Assembly (NCBI RefSeq): GCF_029784165.1
Contig: NC_073696.1
Coordinates: forward strand, 51,713,501-51,777,500
Direction of reading: 5' to 3'
Length of the DNA: 64,000 nucleotides
Source: Wyeomyia smithii
Lineage: Eukaryota > Arthropoda > Insecta > Diptera > Culicidae
Shown here in pieces: positions 46,839-58,766 of the stretch (the first letter of the stretch is position 1; every line of letters starts with the position of its first letter). The position numbers and the translations under genes are program-made. A model generated the notes under the pieces. That model had not been told where the DNA came from and did not search any database. It saw nothing but the letters and a program-made list of their open reading frames with translations.

Positions 46839-49000
46839 GTTAGCAAATTCAGCTTACTTCACAATCACTCGTTACAAGTGGGTATAAATTGGTAGCTTAC
46901 GTAAAAGTAGTGCGATACTAGAGCAATCATTAGTCCAGTTCGTGCTGCGGTTAGTCACTTCCGTCCCTTCCAATCGAAACTACGGCTTCTACTAACACAC
47001 ACATCTAATCCTTATCAATCACTACGATGGCTTCAAACGCTGCGCATACAACGATTATCTGCGTTCGTTATTGTATCTAGTTCCGGTGGAAGCTTTCCTC
47101 GAACATCAAAATACACTCTACCGATTAGAGTGTAACCGATAAACATGATGGCACAGAAGAATTAATTTTTAGTTGACCCGAAAAGTCAACGAAACAAAAT
47201 TTTCACCAGCACCGTTCCTCATGAAAAAGTCATGAACATAAACTGTTGCTTATGTCATTCTTAAAGATTGCGACAAATCAGATAGCAACAGTCGAAAATT
47301 TAACCATCAAAATGTGACGAAACAGTTCAAAGATCCCCGTACTGTATCAGAGTTGCCCAAGCTCAAGCTTACCTGCAGCCGTGGTGACGTGATATGTTGT
47401 TTTATCTATTTGATGGATTCAGGCATTTTCCGCTTAGCCGTTTGCTGACAAACTTATTTTTTGATCGGTGATAAAGCACTAATTGGGTTACCTTTCTTAT
47501 AGACAGCTTCTTTAATTTATTCATGTCCTAGGAGTCGATAGTCTTGATGTTGATTTCCTATATAAACTCACTCCCAGTAGTTAATGTTTTCATAACTCGA
47601 CGGTTGGGTATTAAACGTAAGATAGTGTGACAGAGAAAATCAAGTCTTAATTCGCACAGAAGATTAAGAAAATTGAGCAACGAAAACTTAATGTGCTGAA
47701 TGTTGGTCCAAATGTGATTGGCTAGACACAATTTTGTTTGTTTTTGTTAGCTGAGCTAGACACAACAAACTCTATGGAGCAAAAATACAGAAAGTTTGTA
47801 AGTAAACGAAAAAAAATCGAGTATGAAGTGGCATGAGATATCATTCAGCAAGATATGCGGAGTAATGAAAATGCTTCTGCTGTTTCTATGATGTTCGAGA
47901 ATAGGATTACTAACTCATTATTAGGGCTGATATAAAGTAAAGTGCAATTTCGTGTAGTAATTAGCATATCGATAAAGTATGATCCGGACAATAAACTGTG
48001 TGGAATTGCTATTTCTTGAATGGAATTTTTCAATATGAATGCGACACTGAAAATATGATTTATATGATTGTCTAGCGTTATATGGTATTGAAGAATCGAT
48101 TCGTATTTCTAACATTAACACGGTTTTATGAATAATCATGATAATGCCAACCAATAACTCGTTTCAAAAAAAATATTGAAAGGGTTGTTGATTGCAATAG
48201 GCATGAAGGAAATTCATTGAAAACTGACAATGTCTGAAGCATTTGAAATTGGACGATTTTTGCGATGCTCTCAACGGTTAGGATCTCAATTTACACCCTC
48301 TGTTAGAGTGTTGCCGTAAGACGTAATTTTCCTATCAATTACGTTGAAGTGCTGATGTATCTTTTTGTCAAGTGTTATTATTATTGTACATCTGTAAATG
48401 CTTTCCGTTTCTTCGAGAGCAGAACATTTAGATGTTCGGCAAAATACCTTTCTATGCTATAGTGACGCCAAAAAAATTTTGTTCAATTCCTCGTAATTGT
48501 GGATTGCCAACTGCAGATGACTCCGGATGATTCTCGTTTTATTATTATCTTAAGCATCAAGATACTCCATTACAGCCGCCAGACCGTCAGGTACTCTAGC
48601 ACCAACGCGCACAATCGCCATTCCACAGCTGACGATGAATTCGACCTACCGTGAACAAAAGCCTAGCACGATATAAACGGGACGATTTTGTCACGACCCG
48701 GCATCGTAATTTATGAATTCGATTGAACGGAATAGAGCAGTTCCACAGAAAATGTACCAGTTTTAATATTTTTTGATTTGCCATGTTTCATTTGGCTAAT
48801 ACTTTGCTCAGACACCTTTACAAAAAAATTTTGTTTTTTGAAAAAAAAAATTAAAACAAAAATTGAAAATAACTACCTATAAAAAGCTTATTTTTCAAAA
48901 ATCTATTATTCTTTCATGAAAGCTACAAAGCTTCAGCCATATCAAAAATGGTCGATTGAATTGGTTGCCCGTTTTTTTGTGAAATTGCTCAATAGCGATG
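46839..49000. other. Intron 1, unassigned
   Basis: No gene or bounded repeat was recognised. Confidence 0.4.
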
Positions 49001-50455
49001 TGTTATTTATTTATCTGGCATTCCATCAAAATGACATGGTCTGATTAACAAAGGTTCTCCAATTTACTCGGCTATTGGCTGTCGCTTTTCAATGGCCAGG
49101 ACGCCGTGTATTCTCCGCATCTAACGCATCTTGCTCGCTGCGCCCCTGGTCGGCTTCTTCCTATCGGATTCGAGGCAAACACCATCTTCGCAGGGTAATT
49201 GTCCAGCATTCTTGAAACATGCCCTACCCAGCGTATCCGTCCAGCTTATGCCCAGTATTAAAAAACTGGGTTCGCCGTAGAGTTGCGCGAGCTCATGGGT
49301 CGTCCTCCGCCTCCATATCCCGTCTCTACACGCCGCCAAAGTTCGTCCTCAGTACCCGTCGTTCGAAAACTCCGAGCACTCACAGGCAGGGTTGATATTT
49401 GTTGACACTCTTGAGTGAAAGTGAAAAAAAACATCCAAAAAACGTTATTTTTTTACAATCCTTTCAGAGTTCAGAGTTCAGAGATGGAAGCAAGACAACA
49501 AAATCAGTTTATCAGTTACCGAAGATTGTCAAGGCATCGGTCAGTGTCAGTGAAAAAGTGTTTCGGTGAGGTTCATTTCGGTTGATTGGACTGTTTGTTT
49601 TTCTTTTTCGCTTTGAAGTGAAGATCATTTGGTTGGATTTGTCGTCAAATTTTATTCCGTAACCGTGAACGATGCGCGCGAACTATTTCATCTGAGTATA
49701 ACAGCACGTTACTAGAACGAAAATCTAGTGTATCTGAAAGAGTGCTGCGATCATTGGAAGTGAAAATTGAAAATGATTGGCTGTAATTTTCGAAGAAAAT
49801 GACTTTTATCAGCACTGCTCGCAGGTCTTCCTCGAACATTGCCCACGTTTCATGCCCGTAGAGAACAACCGGATTTATGAGCGTTTTGTACAGGTTACAC
49901 TACGTACGGGCTCAGTCTGTTCGACCGCAATTACTTGTGGAGACACGACTTCCATTGATAATACACGTCCTAAACTCACGACTGGTACCACTGTCCTCAG
50001 ATAACAGGGAGCCAAGATAGACAAACTCGTTGACTACCTTTAACTCATCTGCCGTATGGTAAAGGTTTGTCCGTCGTAAACCGTCCATCCAAGAAGTCGG
50101 CCTGATAGATTCTATAGAGAAAATGATTTGGGAAAACACTTTGTAGGCGGCATCCAGGATCGCACGATAGTTCCCACAGTCCAATTTGTCGCCTTCCTTA
50201 TAGATAGGGCAGAAAACCCCATCCTTCCACTTCTCGGGTAGCTGTTCTGTTTCCCAAATTCTTGCAATCTGACGGTGTAAACAGGTGGCCAGCTTTTCCG
50301 GGCCTATCTTTATAAGCTCCGCTGCTTGATAGCATCATTGACCTCGCCTATCGTTGGGGCTGGCACGTCTTCTACGTTTGTCGCACCGACGGGATCACTT
50401 TCTTCGCTACTATGATCCTCTGCCTGGGCCCTATCCAGGTGTTCGTTTATAAAAA
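49001..50455 (-). pseudogene. RTE/JAM1-like LINE copy, internally deleted
   Basis: Minus strand, 5' to 3': NEHLDRAQAED linker, RT-entry block with DCGNYRAILDAAYKVFSQII, then YQADFLDGRFTTDK. It joins almost directly to ELKVVNEFVYLGSLLSEDSG, so the catalytic RT core (FVDFKxAYD to FADD) is missing. Then come VVLYGHETWAMFEEDLRAVL, WRRRTTHELAQLYGEPS and a 3' UTR with GACCATGTCATTTTGATGGA ending in an AAATAAATAAC-type tail near 49,001. About 0.4 kb of foreign sequence interrupts it at 49,384-49,810. Many frameshifts. It lies antisense inside hydrolase intron 1. Confidence 0.75.
49384..49810. mobile_element. Presumed insertion inside the RTE copy
   Basis: The RTE text stops at GAGCACT (about 49,376) and resumes at AGCACTGCTCGCAGG (about 49,811), so AGCACT may be its target duplication. 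The insert shows no inverted ends and no domain. A TTCAGAG triplication occurs at 49,466-49,482. Confidence 0.4.
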
Positions 50456-50628
50456 AGTAAAAAGTTAGATACCTGATTGCATTGAAAATGTTGGTCACCC
50501 TAATTTTTGATAATTTTTCAATAAGCGCATTATTATATGTAACAACTTTGTAGAAGAAAGTTTTTCTCTAAAATGTTGAGAGCTCTAGACCAAAATTTCC
50601 ACCTAAATTTGGTTTCTGGACCATTGTG
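50456..50628. mobile_element. Solo right arm of the Transib-like family
   Basis: Matches the right arm of 45,243-46,314 from AAAAAGTTAGATA to the terminal CCATTGTG at 50,628. It includes GGTCACCCTAATTTTTGATA and GTAACAACTTTGTAGAAGAA. The left arm and middle are absent. It abuts the RTE copy's 5' break. Confidence 0.75.
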
Positions 50629-51790
50629 CATTCACCTCAACGGGAAATAAAATATACTGGAAAATCAAATTTTTTCGGTTTTTTATTTTATGCAGCTAAC
50701 AGAAGCCTGAACATGATGATGAATGGTCTGCTGGATAAGTTTATTCGAGCTGACAGAAAATAATTTTCTAGTTTATCGAAAAGCGTTAGATTGCCTTCAT
50801 CTTCATAATGATGGGGAGCTCCGTAGCCGCAAGGTTACAGACAAGAGGGCTATTTAATTGTCAAAGTACTCTCCACTCATACCCTTTCGTCAAGTTCTCT
50901 TCGGGAATTGTAACTAGTGTAATAGAAGAGCAGTAAGCTTGAAACGGGAAGGTAAAACTCACACACAAACACGAATAAAAATGATAAACGTATCACTTAC
51001 TTCAATAATGATATTGCCAATAATATGAAGTGCGGAGTACAGAAAATACCTGGGCAATATCACAATAAATTAAATGTTTCTGGTCGAAAAAAAATCTTCT
51101 TATTGATGCTATTTTCGTTCGAAACATTCAATTCTGTAGGTTTAAAATGGAGGTAAGAAATGTTAATCAATGAATAACACGGAGGTGATTCAAAAAAAAA
51201 AAACTTACACCCATTTGTTATATCTGATAGTTGTGCAAAAACACACGTAATAAGTTTTTCTGGGATGAGTATGATTGACAAACTGAAGTATCGAAGTTTG
51301 AGGCCTGTTATGCGGACAAAATCGGGATAATCGGGATGAATGTATCCATCTAACATTACCACATTGGTCTCGCTAATTTTCAGCTCTATTTTCCATTGAT
51401 ATTGTTTACGGTAATAACACAGTTCAACAAAAATTAACTTTTTTCTGCCTTGTATTTTGACGCAAAAACGAATCCCCCCGAGTTCGAACACATTTCACCT
51501 TAAGGGTGCCATTTAGAATTTTTGAAAAATCGGAAATATTCGATGTTTTTTCGACACCATTTTGTTTTAGAGCCAAATATCAAGATTCTAAAAGTTTGCC
51601 CACATATTAGCATTATCTTACCCTAAATGGGTAAAAAAAAAACAGATCTTAAATCGGACAAAAACTGAGCTCAAAACGGTGATTCTACGAAAACGGTTTT
51701 TGAATGGTTTTAGTATATTGCAAAAAGCGAAATAATATCGAGTATGTGTAAGCATTAACGGTAATGCACTAATATCTAAAAGTGGCAGCG
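50629..51790. other. Intron 1, unassigned
   Basis: No bounded element was seen. A 143-codon open frame on the minus strand (51,060-51,491) has no domain I recognise and is AT-driven; I do not call it a gene. Confidence 0.4.
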
Positions 51791-51992
51791 GTGTCTTATA
51801 TTAAGTAAAAAAGTCTCAGGAATCGATTAGTAGGTGTCCGATCTACGTAAAATGTCAGCAACAAGTCATTTTTGTCCCAATTCCCCTACAAGTGTCTTAT
51901 ATTAAGTAAAAAAGTCTCAGGAATCGATTAGTAGGTGTCCGATCTACGTAAAATGTCAGCAACAAGTCAATTTTGTCCCAATTCCCCTACAA
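51791..51992. repeat. 101-bp tandem duplication, one mismatch
   Basis: Units 51,791-51,891 and 51,892-51,992 both start GTGTCTTATATTAAG and end CCCAATTCCCCTACAA. They differ at a single T/A position. The near identity means the duplication is recent or is an assembly artefact. Confidence 0.95.
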
Positions 51993-54144
51993 TACTAAAA
52001 TAGGTTTATCTCGACGTTAGAACAGCTTATTTGAAATCTGGTGAATGTAATATCAATAATTTAAGAGATACTCGAAGATACCATAACAATTTGTGTGAAG
52101 ACCCTCCTCTTTTATAGATTTTTTTAAAATATTGTAGGTAAGAAAATTTTAAATTGTGAAATGACTTAACGTTTCGCTAGAAGTTGACGACAAAAAATGG
52201 TCCACGTCTGCCTCAGAACTAGGGGGGTGCCCTCGAATCGGGAGGCCTGGGGCATTTGTCTTCTTTGACGCCCCTCCCCCCCCTATTTCCCCTTTATCTT
52301 GTCCTGTCTGCAACCTAAATCTATGCAATAATAAATAATGCCCAAAAGTCGAGCGAGCTACGAGCACATTTCCCCAAGCTACTGTCGAGTCTCGGACGGG
52401 CTTAACACTGTAGAACAAAGTGTGTGCAATTTCGTACGTTTGTCGATGTGTTAATTGTTAAAGCTCTGAAGCGAAGAGCAATTACCGACTGAATAGAAGT
52501 GATAATCAATCATTTGATTTCACTCTCACACTTTCACTATACATCTGCTATCATCTGCCAAACGACAGACAAAAGTTTCTGTGCAATCGAATATTAATAT
52601 AGTCACGACATTGCGGATGACAAATTGTCACAAATCTCCTGCCGGTAGAATACAAAGCCATTGCAGCGAAAGATAATGATATTTGCCATCGAGCGGAATC
52701 TAATGACCCGCCGGGGTGATAAATAGTTACTTGGAAGTACAAAAACAACTTAGTAAATGGTTGTGTTTTGCTGTTGAAACAGCATTACTAATATAAAATT
52801 GTTTTTCTATGACAATTTATTATTAATATTTTAGTAAAGAAATTGTTTTCAAACACCCATCTCATTCAGGCAACGATGAGATTTTCTGATGTTGATAAGC
52901 GATCGTCATGGTATTTTCACCGTCAAAACAATGCCATTCAATGGATAGTAGCGCGGAAAACTGTATGGAAACCGACCCGACAAAATTGACTTCTCGTTCT
53001 TTACTTCCTTCAAGTACATACCCATAACTAACACATAAAAGGTAAAGTGCAAACTTGTTAGTCAACTGTACTTGATCCTTGGATGCAGTAAAGTGCACCA
53101 GTATCAGAGGTAAATATATTCAAGTTGTTACCTTGATGCCATGACATAACAAGCCTGTTGGAAAACTTTTTCTTATTCGCAAACAAATGTTGAAGTCGAG
53201 CGCTAGAGATGTAAAGTTGGTTCATGGAAAATTTCTCGTTTTTTGTCAGCGGTAAAAAGGGGATATCATGGAGAAATTTTCATGGTTTTAACTTGAAGGG
53301 CATTTTTAAGGGAAATTTATGATAAATTTTTAACCAAAAAGTATTTTTGAATCAAAATTATATCCTCAGTCTTCAAGGCTAGTCGCAATGTGTTACAACG
53401 GTGTGCTTTTTTTTTGTGGATAAAAAATACTTATGCATGGCGACTGTGTATGTCACGCTTTTTTCAAACATTACTGCCAACGGAAAGAAATATGTCCAAT
53501 GGAAAATTAAATCTTTCATTCCACCATGTCAGCAAAAACATCATTCCAATCAAAAATGGTCGAGACAGACTGAATGGCGATTTTCACTGAAAACGCTATA
53601 CGATAGCTTTGGCCTATAAGTATTTCTTCAACATATCGCAGTCATTATAAAAACAGACCTTTTCCGCTTATCAACCGTGTCAGTCAACGAAGTTAAAGGT
53701 GGCGGATTTTTCTTTTCTTAAGAAATGAAAGTGTTTCAATTATGTTGTACTATATGCCACAGCGCTGGCGAGTGCATTCACGTGGCTCTGCTGCTGAAGG
53801 GCTTAAAGCGTTTCGATTTGCTTTAAATGAAAAGCGAAAAAAAATTGTCACAGTTGAATAGCGATGGTATCTAACAAAGGGCGTAGCAATGGCGTTGCTT
53901 TTATTTATGTTGTTGCTGCCACAATCTCTCGGTTCGATTTCGTAATAGGATGTTTGTCTTTGCGAATATCAAAAAATAAACTTATTCCCCAAAGGTAGAA
54001 AAATGCAGAGCGAGGCATTTGCCGTGTAATCATTAGCAATTTATATCAATAAAAATATTTGCGGTACGTCAAATTAACTACAATTGGTCGGAACCTTTTA
54101 TTTTCTTTTAATTTATATTTGTGAATTACGCTAGCTGTGGCGTA
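51993..54144. other. Intron 1, unassigned
   Basis: No gene or bounded element was recognised. Confidence 0.4.
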
Positions 54145-55783
54145 GGGGTAAGCGGGGTAAGACCGCCCCCTTAAGCAATTCTGTTTATAGAAAAAAAAAG
54201 TTGCGGCTGCAATTTCATTTTTTCTTCGCTAAGAGGTTCTTCTATTCAATACCCGCATTAAAAAAATAAGAATTGAAATATTTTTGTTTATTTTCCAGTT
54301 TTTTTTTAAATTTTAAAAATTCATTGAAAATGTGCAGATCTTTTTCACGCGGGGTAAGCCCGCCCACCAGCGGGGTAAGATAGCCCACCTTTTTTTGAGG
54401 ATAAACAATATTTTTAGGGCCGAAACGGTTGATTCTATCGCTATAGTGTCTCTGACAAAGTTGTAGATGGTATTTTTTTTTTCTTTTTAAATAAAATATA
54501 CACTGTGAAAAATCTGAAAAAAAATTTTTTTTTCTAAGTTTTAACTTATTTTGTTTTCTTATTATTCAAGTTCAAATCAATGTTTAGGTACCTTTTTTGG
54601 TTTTCAAAATAAATATATTTTTCAGAATTGGGGTTTTTCAAGATAATGAATTCATAATATACCTATCTTTAAGCTAAAAATTAAAATTCATTAAACCTAT
54701 CTGTATGATTCTTTTGAAGACTTATTATGTATAGAAAAATACTAATAATTATTATTTCTTTTATTTATATTTTCAATTTTCTATGTTTTTTTTTTTTTTT
54801 TTTTTTTTGAAGAACAAAATTACCAACGACTCTATACACCAAATAAACCGTCCAAAAAAAAAAATTCTTCACAAAAATTGAGCTATTCATATTTCTATTA
54901 CTCCACGATCCAACAACCATAAAATTTTAGCTTACCTTTTGTAGATTTTACAGACAAAAACATGTTTTTTTCAAAAAAATTTGAAAAAAAATATATTTTT
55001 AATATTATTTCTATATTTTTTCTTTAATTTTTTTTAGAGTGTGTACTTTTTTCGAAAGTAAAAAACTACTATTTTCAATTCTGCCGGAGACGTCATACCT
55101 ATCAAACACACCGTCCAGGCTCTAAAATTATTTTGGTTCATTAACACCATTTTCACACAGCTTTACTTTTTTCAAAAATAAGTCTTGTTAAAATATATTA
55201 CTAGAAAAGCTTCAACCAAATCGAAAATGGTCGATTAACATCGATGTCTTATGTGGCTTGAAGTTGCTTTACTGATCCTGTAAATATTCCCTTTGTAGTG
55301 TCGAGGCATTTGGGTCTTGAAGTAAAACAACAAGCAGTTGGATTCGTGGCGGTTTTACCCCTTGTATAGTGGGCGACTTTACCCCCAGTGGAACATTTTC
55401 ATATTTGACCGAAAAAGTAGTCAAAATTACAAGATTACTCACGGCCTTCGATATTTCCGAAAGAAGATAGATTCAGGCAAGCCATTAAACGTATATTCAC
55501 GAACAAAACATTAGATTTTTAGACTGAAAAACCTTAAGTCCCGTTGCCGCAAAACAATAGCGCCTTGACTGGTTGCCAGCTGAAAGGTTGTTTTTGATTA
55601 TTTCTGCGACCGTTCGTGCACTATCAAAACAAAAAAGCGTGCAAAATGTTATGTAATTATACTGTAATAGACACGTTAAAGAAATTTTTCAATTATTTTA
55701 TAACTTGGTAGTAAAACTACGGTGGGCGGTCTTACCCCGCAGGGCGGTCTTACCCCGCAGGGCGGTCTTACCCTGTTTACCCC
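54145..55783. mobile_element. 1.64-kb TA-flanked element with GGGGTAAGCGGGGTAAGACC ends
   Basis: The left end GGGGTAAGCGGGGTAAGACC and the inverted right end GGGGTAAACAGGGTAAGACC are both bordered by TA (54,143-54,144; 55,784-55,785). The word GCGGGGTAAGACCGCCC recurs: at the left end, degenerate copies at 54,352-54,393 and 55,372-55,392, and three tandem copies at the right end. These look like subterminal transposase-binding repeats. The interior is AT-rich with no transposase. It ends 546 bp before exon 2 of the hydrolase gene. Confidence 0.7.
55724..55777. repeat. Three 18-bp tandem copies
   Basis: The unit GGGCGGTCTTACCCCGCA is repeated from 55,724, 55,742 and 55,760. The third is slightly diverged and merges into the terminal repeat. 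Confidence 0.9.
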
Positions 55784-56329
55784 TAATCATCTGATTGCAT
55801 CATTGATGTTGCCCACGTCGCTCCAAGTTAGTTTTGCTTTTGGTTGCATTTGGTAAATAGTTTACTCTAGTGCTACCACGACGCGTAACGTATAGAAATT
55901 AATAAATTAAATGTTTGATGCGTAACTATTCGAAAGCTCGTGATGAAAATTCATTTTATCACTAAAACCATGACCGATAAACCTATGATGCACTTATACC
56001 CAACTATTTTTTGTAAAAGGTTTTGACTTAACAAAAAAAAAAAAAACACTCAGAACTGCAAAAGTGTGTCATTTTGACCCATCCTCACAATCTCTATGCA
56101 ATGGAAAAGACCTCTCGTTATAAAAGAAGCATAACGAATGAGATAAATATTGAAGCCTGTTCTAGCTATGAATGACTAGAAGAGACAGATCGATAATTCC
56201 AATTGAATCTCCTTCGACCTTCACATAAACTCAACTCTTCCAGTGTTATAACGGACTTGAAACCTATTTCATAAGACATCGAATCCAACTGATTACACAA
56301 TAAAATAATTTTCATCCACTCTTTTGCAG

Positions 56330-56502
56330 CTACATTCCAACGCGCTTATGGGGCTTCAGTGGACACATCCAGACAATTATTCACAGCATCGTGGGCCGGG
56401 TGAAATGCCCTTGGCCCTTGGGCGAGCGAGTCTATCTGGCATTGGCAGACGGTTCCACACTTACCTACGATCTGTATCAACCACTGATAACCTCTGTTGA
56501 AG
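56330..56502 (+). CDS. ABHD2-type hydrolase, exon 2
   Basis: The acceptor CTTTTGCAG precedes 56,330 and the exon ends before GTACCG at 56,503. Its 173 nt keep phase with exons 1 and 3. It encodes YIPTRLWGFSGHIQTIIHSI, then VGRVKCPWPLGERVYLALAD, then GSTLTYDLYQPL. The RLWGxSGHIQT block and the DG(S/A)xxxxDLxxPL block are the hallmark N-terminal signatures of ABHD2 and the wider ABHD1/2/3 family, just before the hydrolase fold. No stops or indels. Codon use is balanced and GC-richer than the intron. Confidence 0.93.
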
Positions 56503-56578
56503 GTACCGTGCGCTATTCTAAACCTCGAAATCGTCCTTAGTTCATCTCATTTTTCTTTTACGCTTCACCTCGATGCAG
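56503..56578 (+). other. Intron 2 of the hydrolase gene (76 bp)
   Basis: GTACCG donor and CGATGCAG acceptor. A split Asp codon (G|AC) joins exon 2 to exon 3. The contrast with the 14-kb intron 1 and the 7-kb or longer intron 3 is typical of mosquito genes. Confidence 0.9.
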
Positions 56579-56746
56579 ACGACATCACCGTAGCCATATG
56601 CCCTGGAATTGGCAACTCTTCCGAGTCGGTATACATCCGTACCTTCGTACACTACGCACAATGTCACGGTTACCGGTGTGCCGTGTTGAATCATATCGGT
56701 GTTCTGGATAGTGTTCAAGTTACGTCTAGCCGCATATTTACGTATG
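56579..56746 (+). CDS. ABHD2-type hydrolase, exon 3 (start of the alpha/beta-hydrolase core)
   Basis: 168 nt encode DDITVAICPGIGNSSESVY, then IRTFVHYAQCHGYRCAVLNH and IGVLDSVQVTSSRIFTYG, ending one base into the next codon before GTGAGT. The CPGIxNxSExxYIRTFV and GYRCAVLNHxG blocks are highly characteristic of ABHD2. The PGI turn helps form the oxyanion hole region. The nucleophile Ser (GFSxGG), Asp and His of the triad lie in later exons that are not in the window. In total 165 codons are seen, against about 400-425 for full family members. Confidence 0.93.
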
Positions 56747-57379
56747 GTGAGTGATGGTTTGTGTAAATTAGGAAAGCCATTTGTAACACGCTATGCTGTG
56801 TTTTCATTAAGGAAAAATAACAATGTCTGTTAGCGTGACGCCAAGTGTCCTTCATGTTGATTCACACACATGTTGCTTTTTTCATGCAGTATGGAAACAC
56901 AAAGAAAGCTCCGACAGTCCTGATGTCTAGTCAGAGCCATTATAATCGGTCGGACAAATGTATTCTAATTCACCTAGTGGTGTTCAGGGCCTTATGCATA
57001 TTGAAAGTCAGTTCAGGAAGCTGAACCTTTTCTGTTATGTTATTAGTTGTTCCCGATTTCCTAGGGTATTTTTACGCAATTGCATATCTTTTCTGCGCGT
57101 GAAATGCGAGCATAATTTATCGATTCGTGTTCGTTCGTTGCTAGTTTGTTATCAAGATCTCACATTACAGCGGCGCTTTTGAATAATCCCTACTGAACAC
57201 GGTAGCGGAGGCGTTGACGAATATATACTAGAAGATATGCGTTTGTTTAATAACACTGGTCAACACAGGTGCACTCCAAAAGCTCAAACCGAAAAAAGGG
57301 AAAGATTATAGATATTCAACCATTGCTGTGAATTTCGGTGTTTTGGTGTTGTTGAAGATTTTAAATCCTTGGGGATATC
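56747..57379 (+). other. Intron 3 of the hydrolase gene, start
   Basis: GTGAGT donor at 56,747. No downstream exon (expected to begin with Cys-Thr-Trp-Glu-like codons) was found up to 64,000, so intron 3 exceeds 7.25 kb. No repeat was recognised in this first part. Confidence 0.6.
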
Positions 57380-57680
57380 AACACTGATGAGATAATGATT
57401 TCATTTGATGAGTGTCCCAGTGAAGGAAACCATGAATCTACTTGAAGATTGGCTTCTCTCTCGACGATGGGACAATCCTTGGAAAACTAAAGTACGCAGT
57501 AAATTGAAATTACCTCGACTTTGTATAGGAGACAATCATCTTTTATTTCGAAGGAAATTTTACAAGAAACAAAAAAAGCACCAATGGGAAATCCTCTTTC
57601 ACTTTGTCTATGTGAACTTTAATGGCTAACTTAAAAAACAAACTGAATGAAGAAGATTCCTCATCAGTTTGTTGGTAAGA
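57380..57680 (+). pseudogene. Penelope-like element, reverse transcriptase fragment
   Basis: Plus strand, in changing frames: ISFD, then SVPVKETMNLLEDWLLSRR, then RLCIGDNHLLFRRKFYK, then TKKAPMGNPLSLCLCEL and MANLKNKLNEE. The order SFD...VPVxETxxxLExWL...F(x)FxxxFYKxTKGxPMGNPLS is that of Penelope-like RTs (first catalytic Asp followed by the PMGNPLS block). The YxDD block and the GIY-YIG endonuclease were not found. There are stops and frameshifts. Confidence 0.75.
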
Positions 57681-58263
57681 ATAAGTGAACTATTTTGGAT
57701 TTTATTTTTGCATAAAAATAACCGTTTTATTAAATGCAGTCGTTACAAAATTCGGCCACTTTGAATTCGAAATTTTTGAGAAACTCATGCACACAAAACA
57801 AACAAAGTAGGTACAAAGTAAAACGGGAAAACCGGAAAATTAGGCTTCACACCGGGAAAATAATCAATCTGTTTGTCTTCAGCCTCATTTGCTCAACCAT
57901 TTGTTGAGAAAATATCAATTTGAAAACCTGTACCTGTTTTTTGCCTGATAACCTAATTGGCGGTGCGGAAACTCAGAGAATATCTTTTGAAATTTTGTTG
58001 ATAATATAAACATTCAAAACTGTGTTACTTTCTACATTTGCTACATTCTGTTTTTCGCAGAAATTGTGACAAGATTAGGCATTTTTTTTTTTATTCTGTG
58101 TTTGTTCTTTTGACTGACATTTTTTGAGGAAATGCCACATTGATGAGCTATTTGTAATAGGTTTCACAGTTTTTTTTTTTTTTTTTTTTTTCAAATAAAC
58201 AGTAGGTACGCAAAGCAGAGAGTTTAAAGTCTTTAAAATTTGTAGATGTGAATTTTTTCCTTT
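57681..58263. other. Intron 3, unassigned
   Basis: AT-rich; T runs at 58,084 and 58,171. Nothing else recognised. Confidence 0.4.
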
Positions 58264-58391
58264 TTATTCATCTCAACACCAAAAATTCCCAAATGAAACT
58301 TCCGACCATTTGACTAAATCGAGAAATAAAATTAAAATTACCTTACCTTGGACAAATGAGAGCGATGAGATGAATATAGGAGCGATTCCCC
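58264..58391. mobile_element. Truncated copy of the MITE at 62,782 (opposite orientation)
   Basis: The right end GAGCGATGAGATGAATATAG runs to TTCCCC next to TA (58,392-58,393). The interior TTAAAATTACC and TTCCGACCATTTGACTAAAT are the reverse complement of the corresponding parts of 62,782-62,999. The opposite terminus is missing. Confidence 0.6.
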
Positions 58392-58766
58392 TACATAAAG
58401 TTATTTGTAGTTGAACGCGAAGTGAATAACAAAAACTGAGTGTTTGGGATTTATAGAAAACTTTGTATTTTCTTTCGGCTAGAAGATACATGATTTTTTT
58501 GCATATGTTTTACCTATTTTGCTTAAGTGATATATTGTATAAGGATGTTTCAGTTTCAGTAGGTCATTGTGTTGGAATAGTATTATTGAAAAATTGTATC
58601 TCAAAAACTTCTACATCTTGTCTCTGGAAGAGTTGTAGCAAACTAATTTCTAGACTTGGAAAAAACATACATTGGAACAAATCATTTTAATGCTGTTTTT
58701 CATAGGAAATGGAATTTTAAAAATAAGTAAACAAAAGAAACACTTTTTGTTTCTTTTAATTTTAAT

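Noticed and set aside
51060..51491. 143-codon open frame on the minus strand
   Set aside because: A HPDxP word briefly suggested a T-box fragment, but the surrounding order of residues does not fit and the composition is AT-driven.
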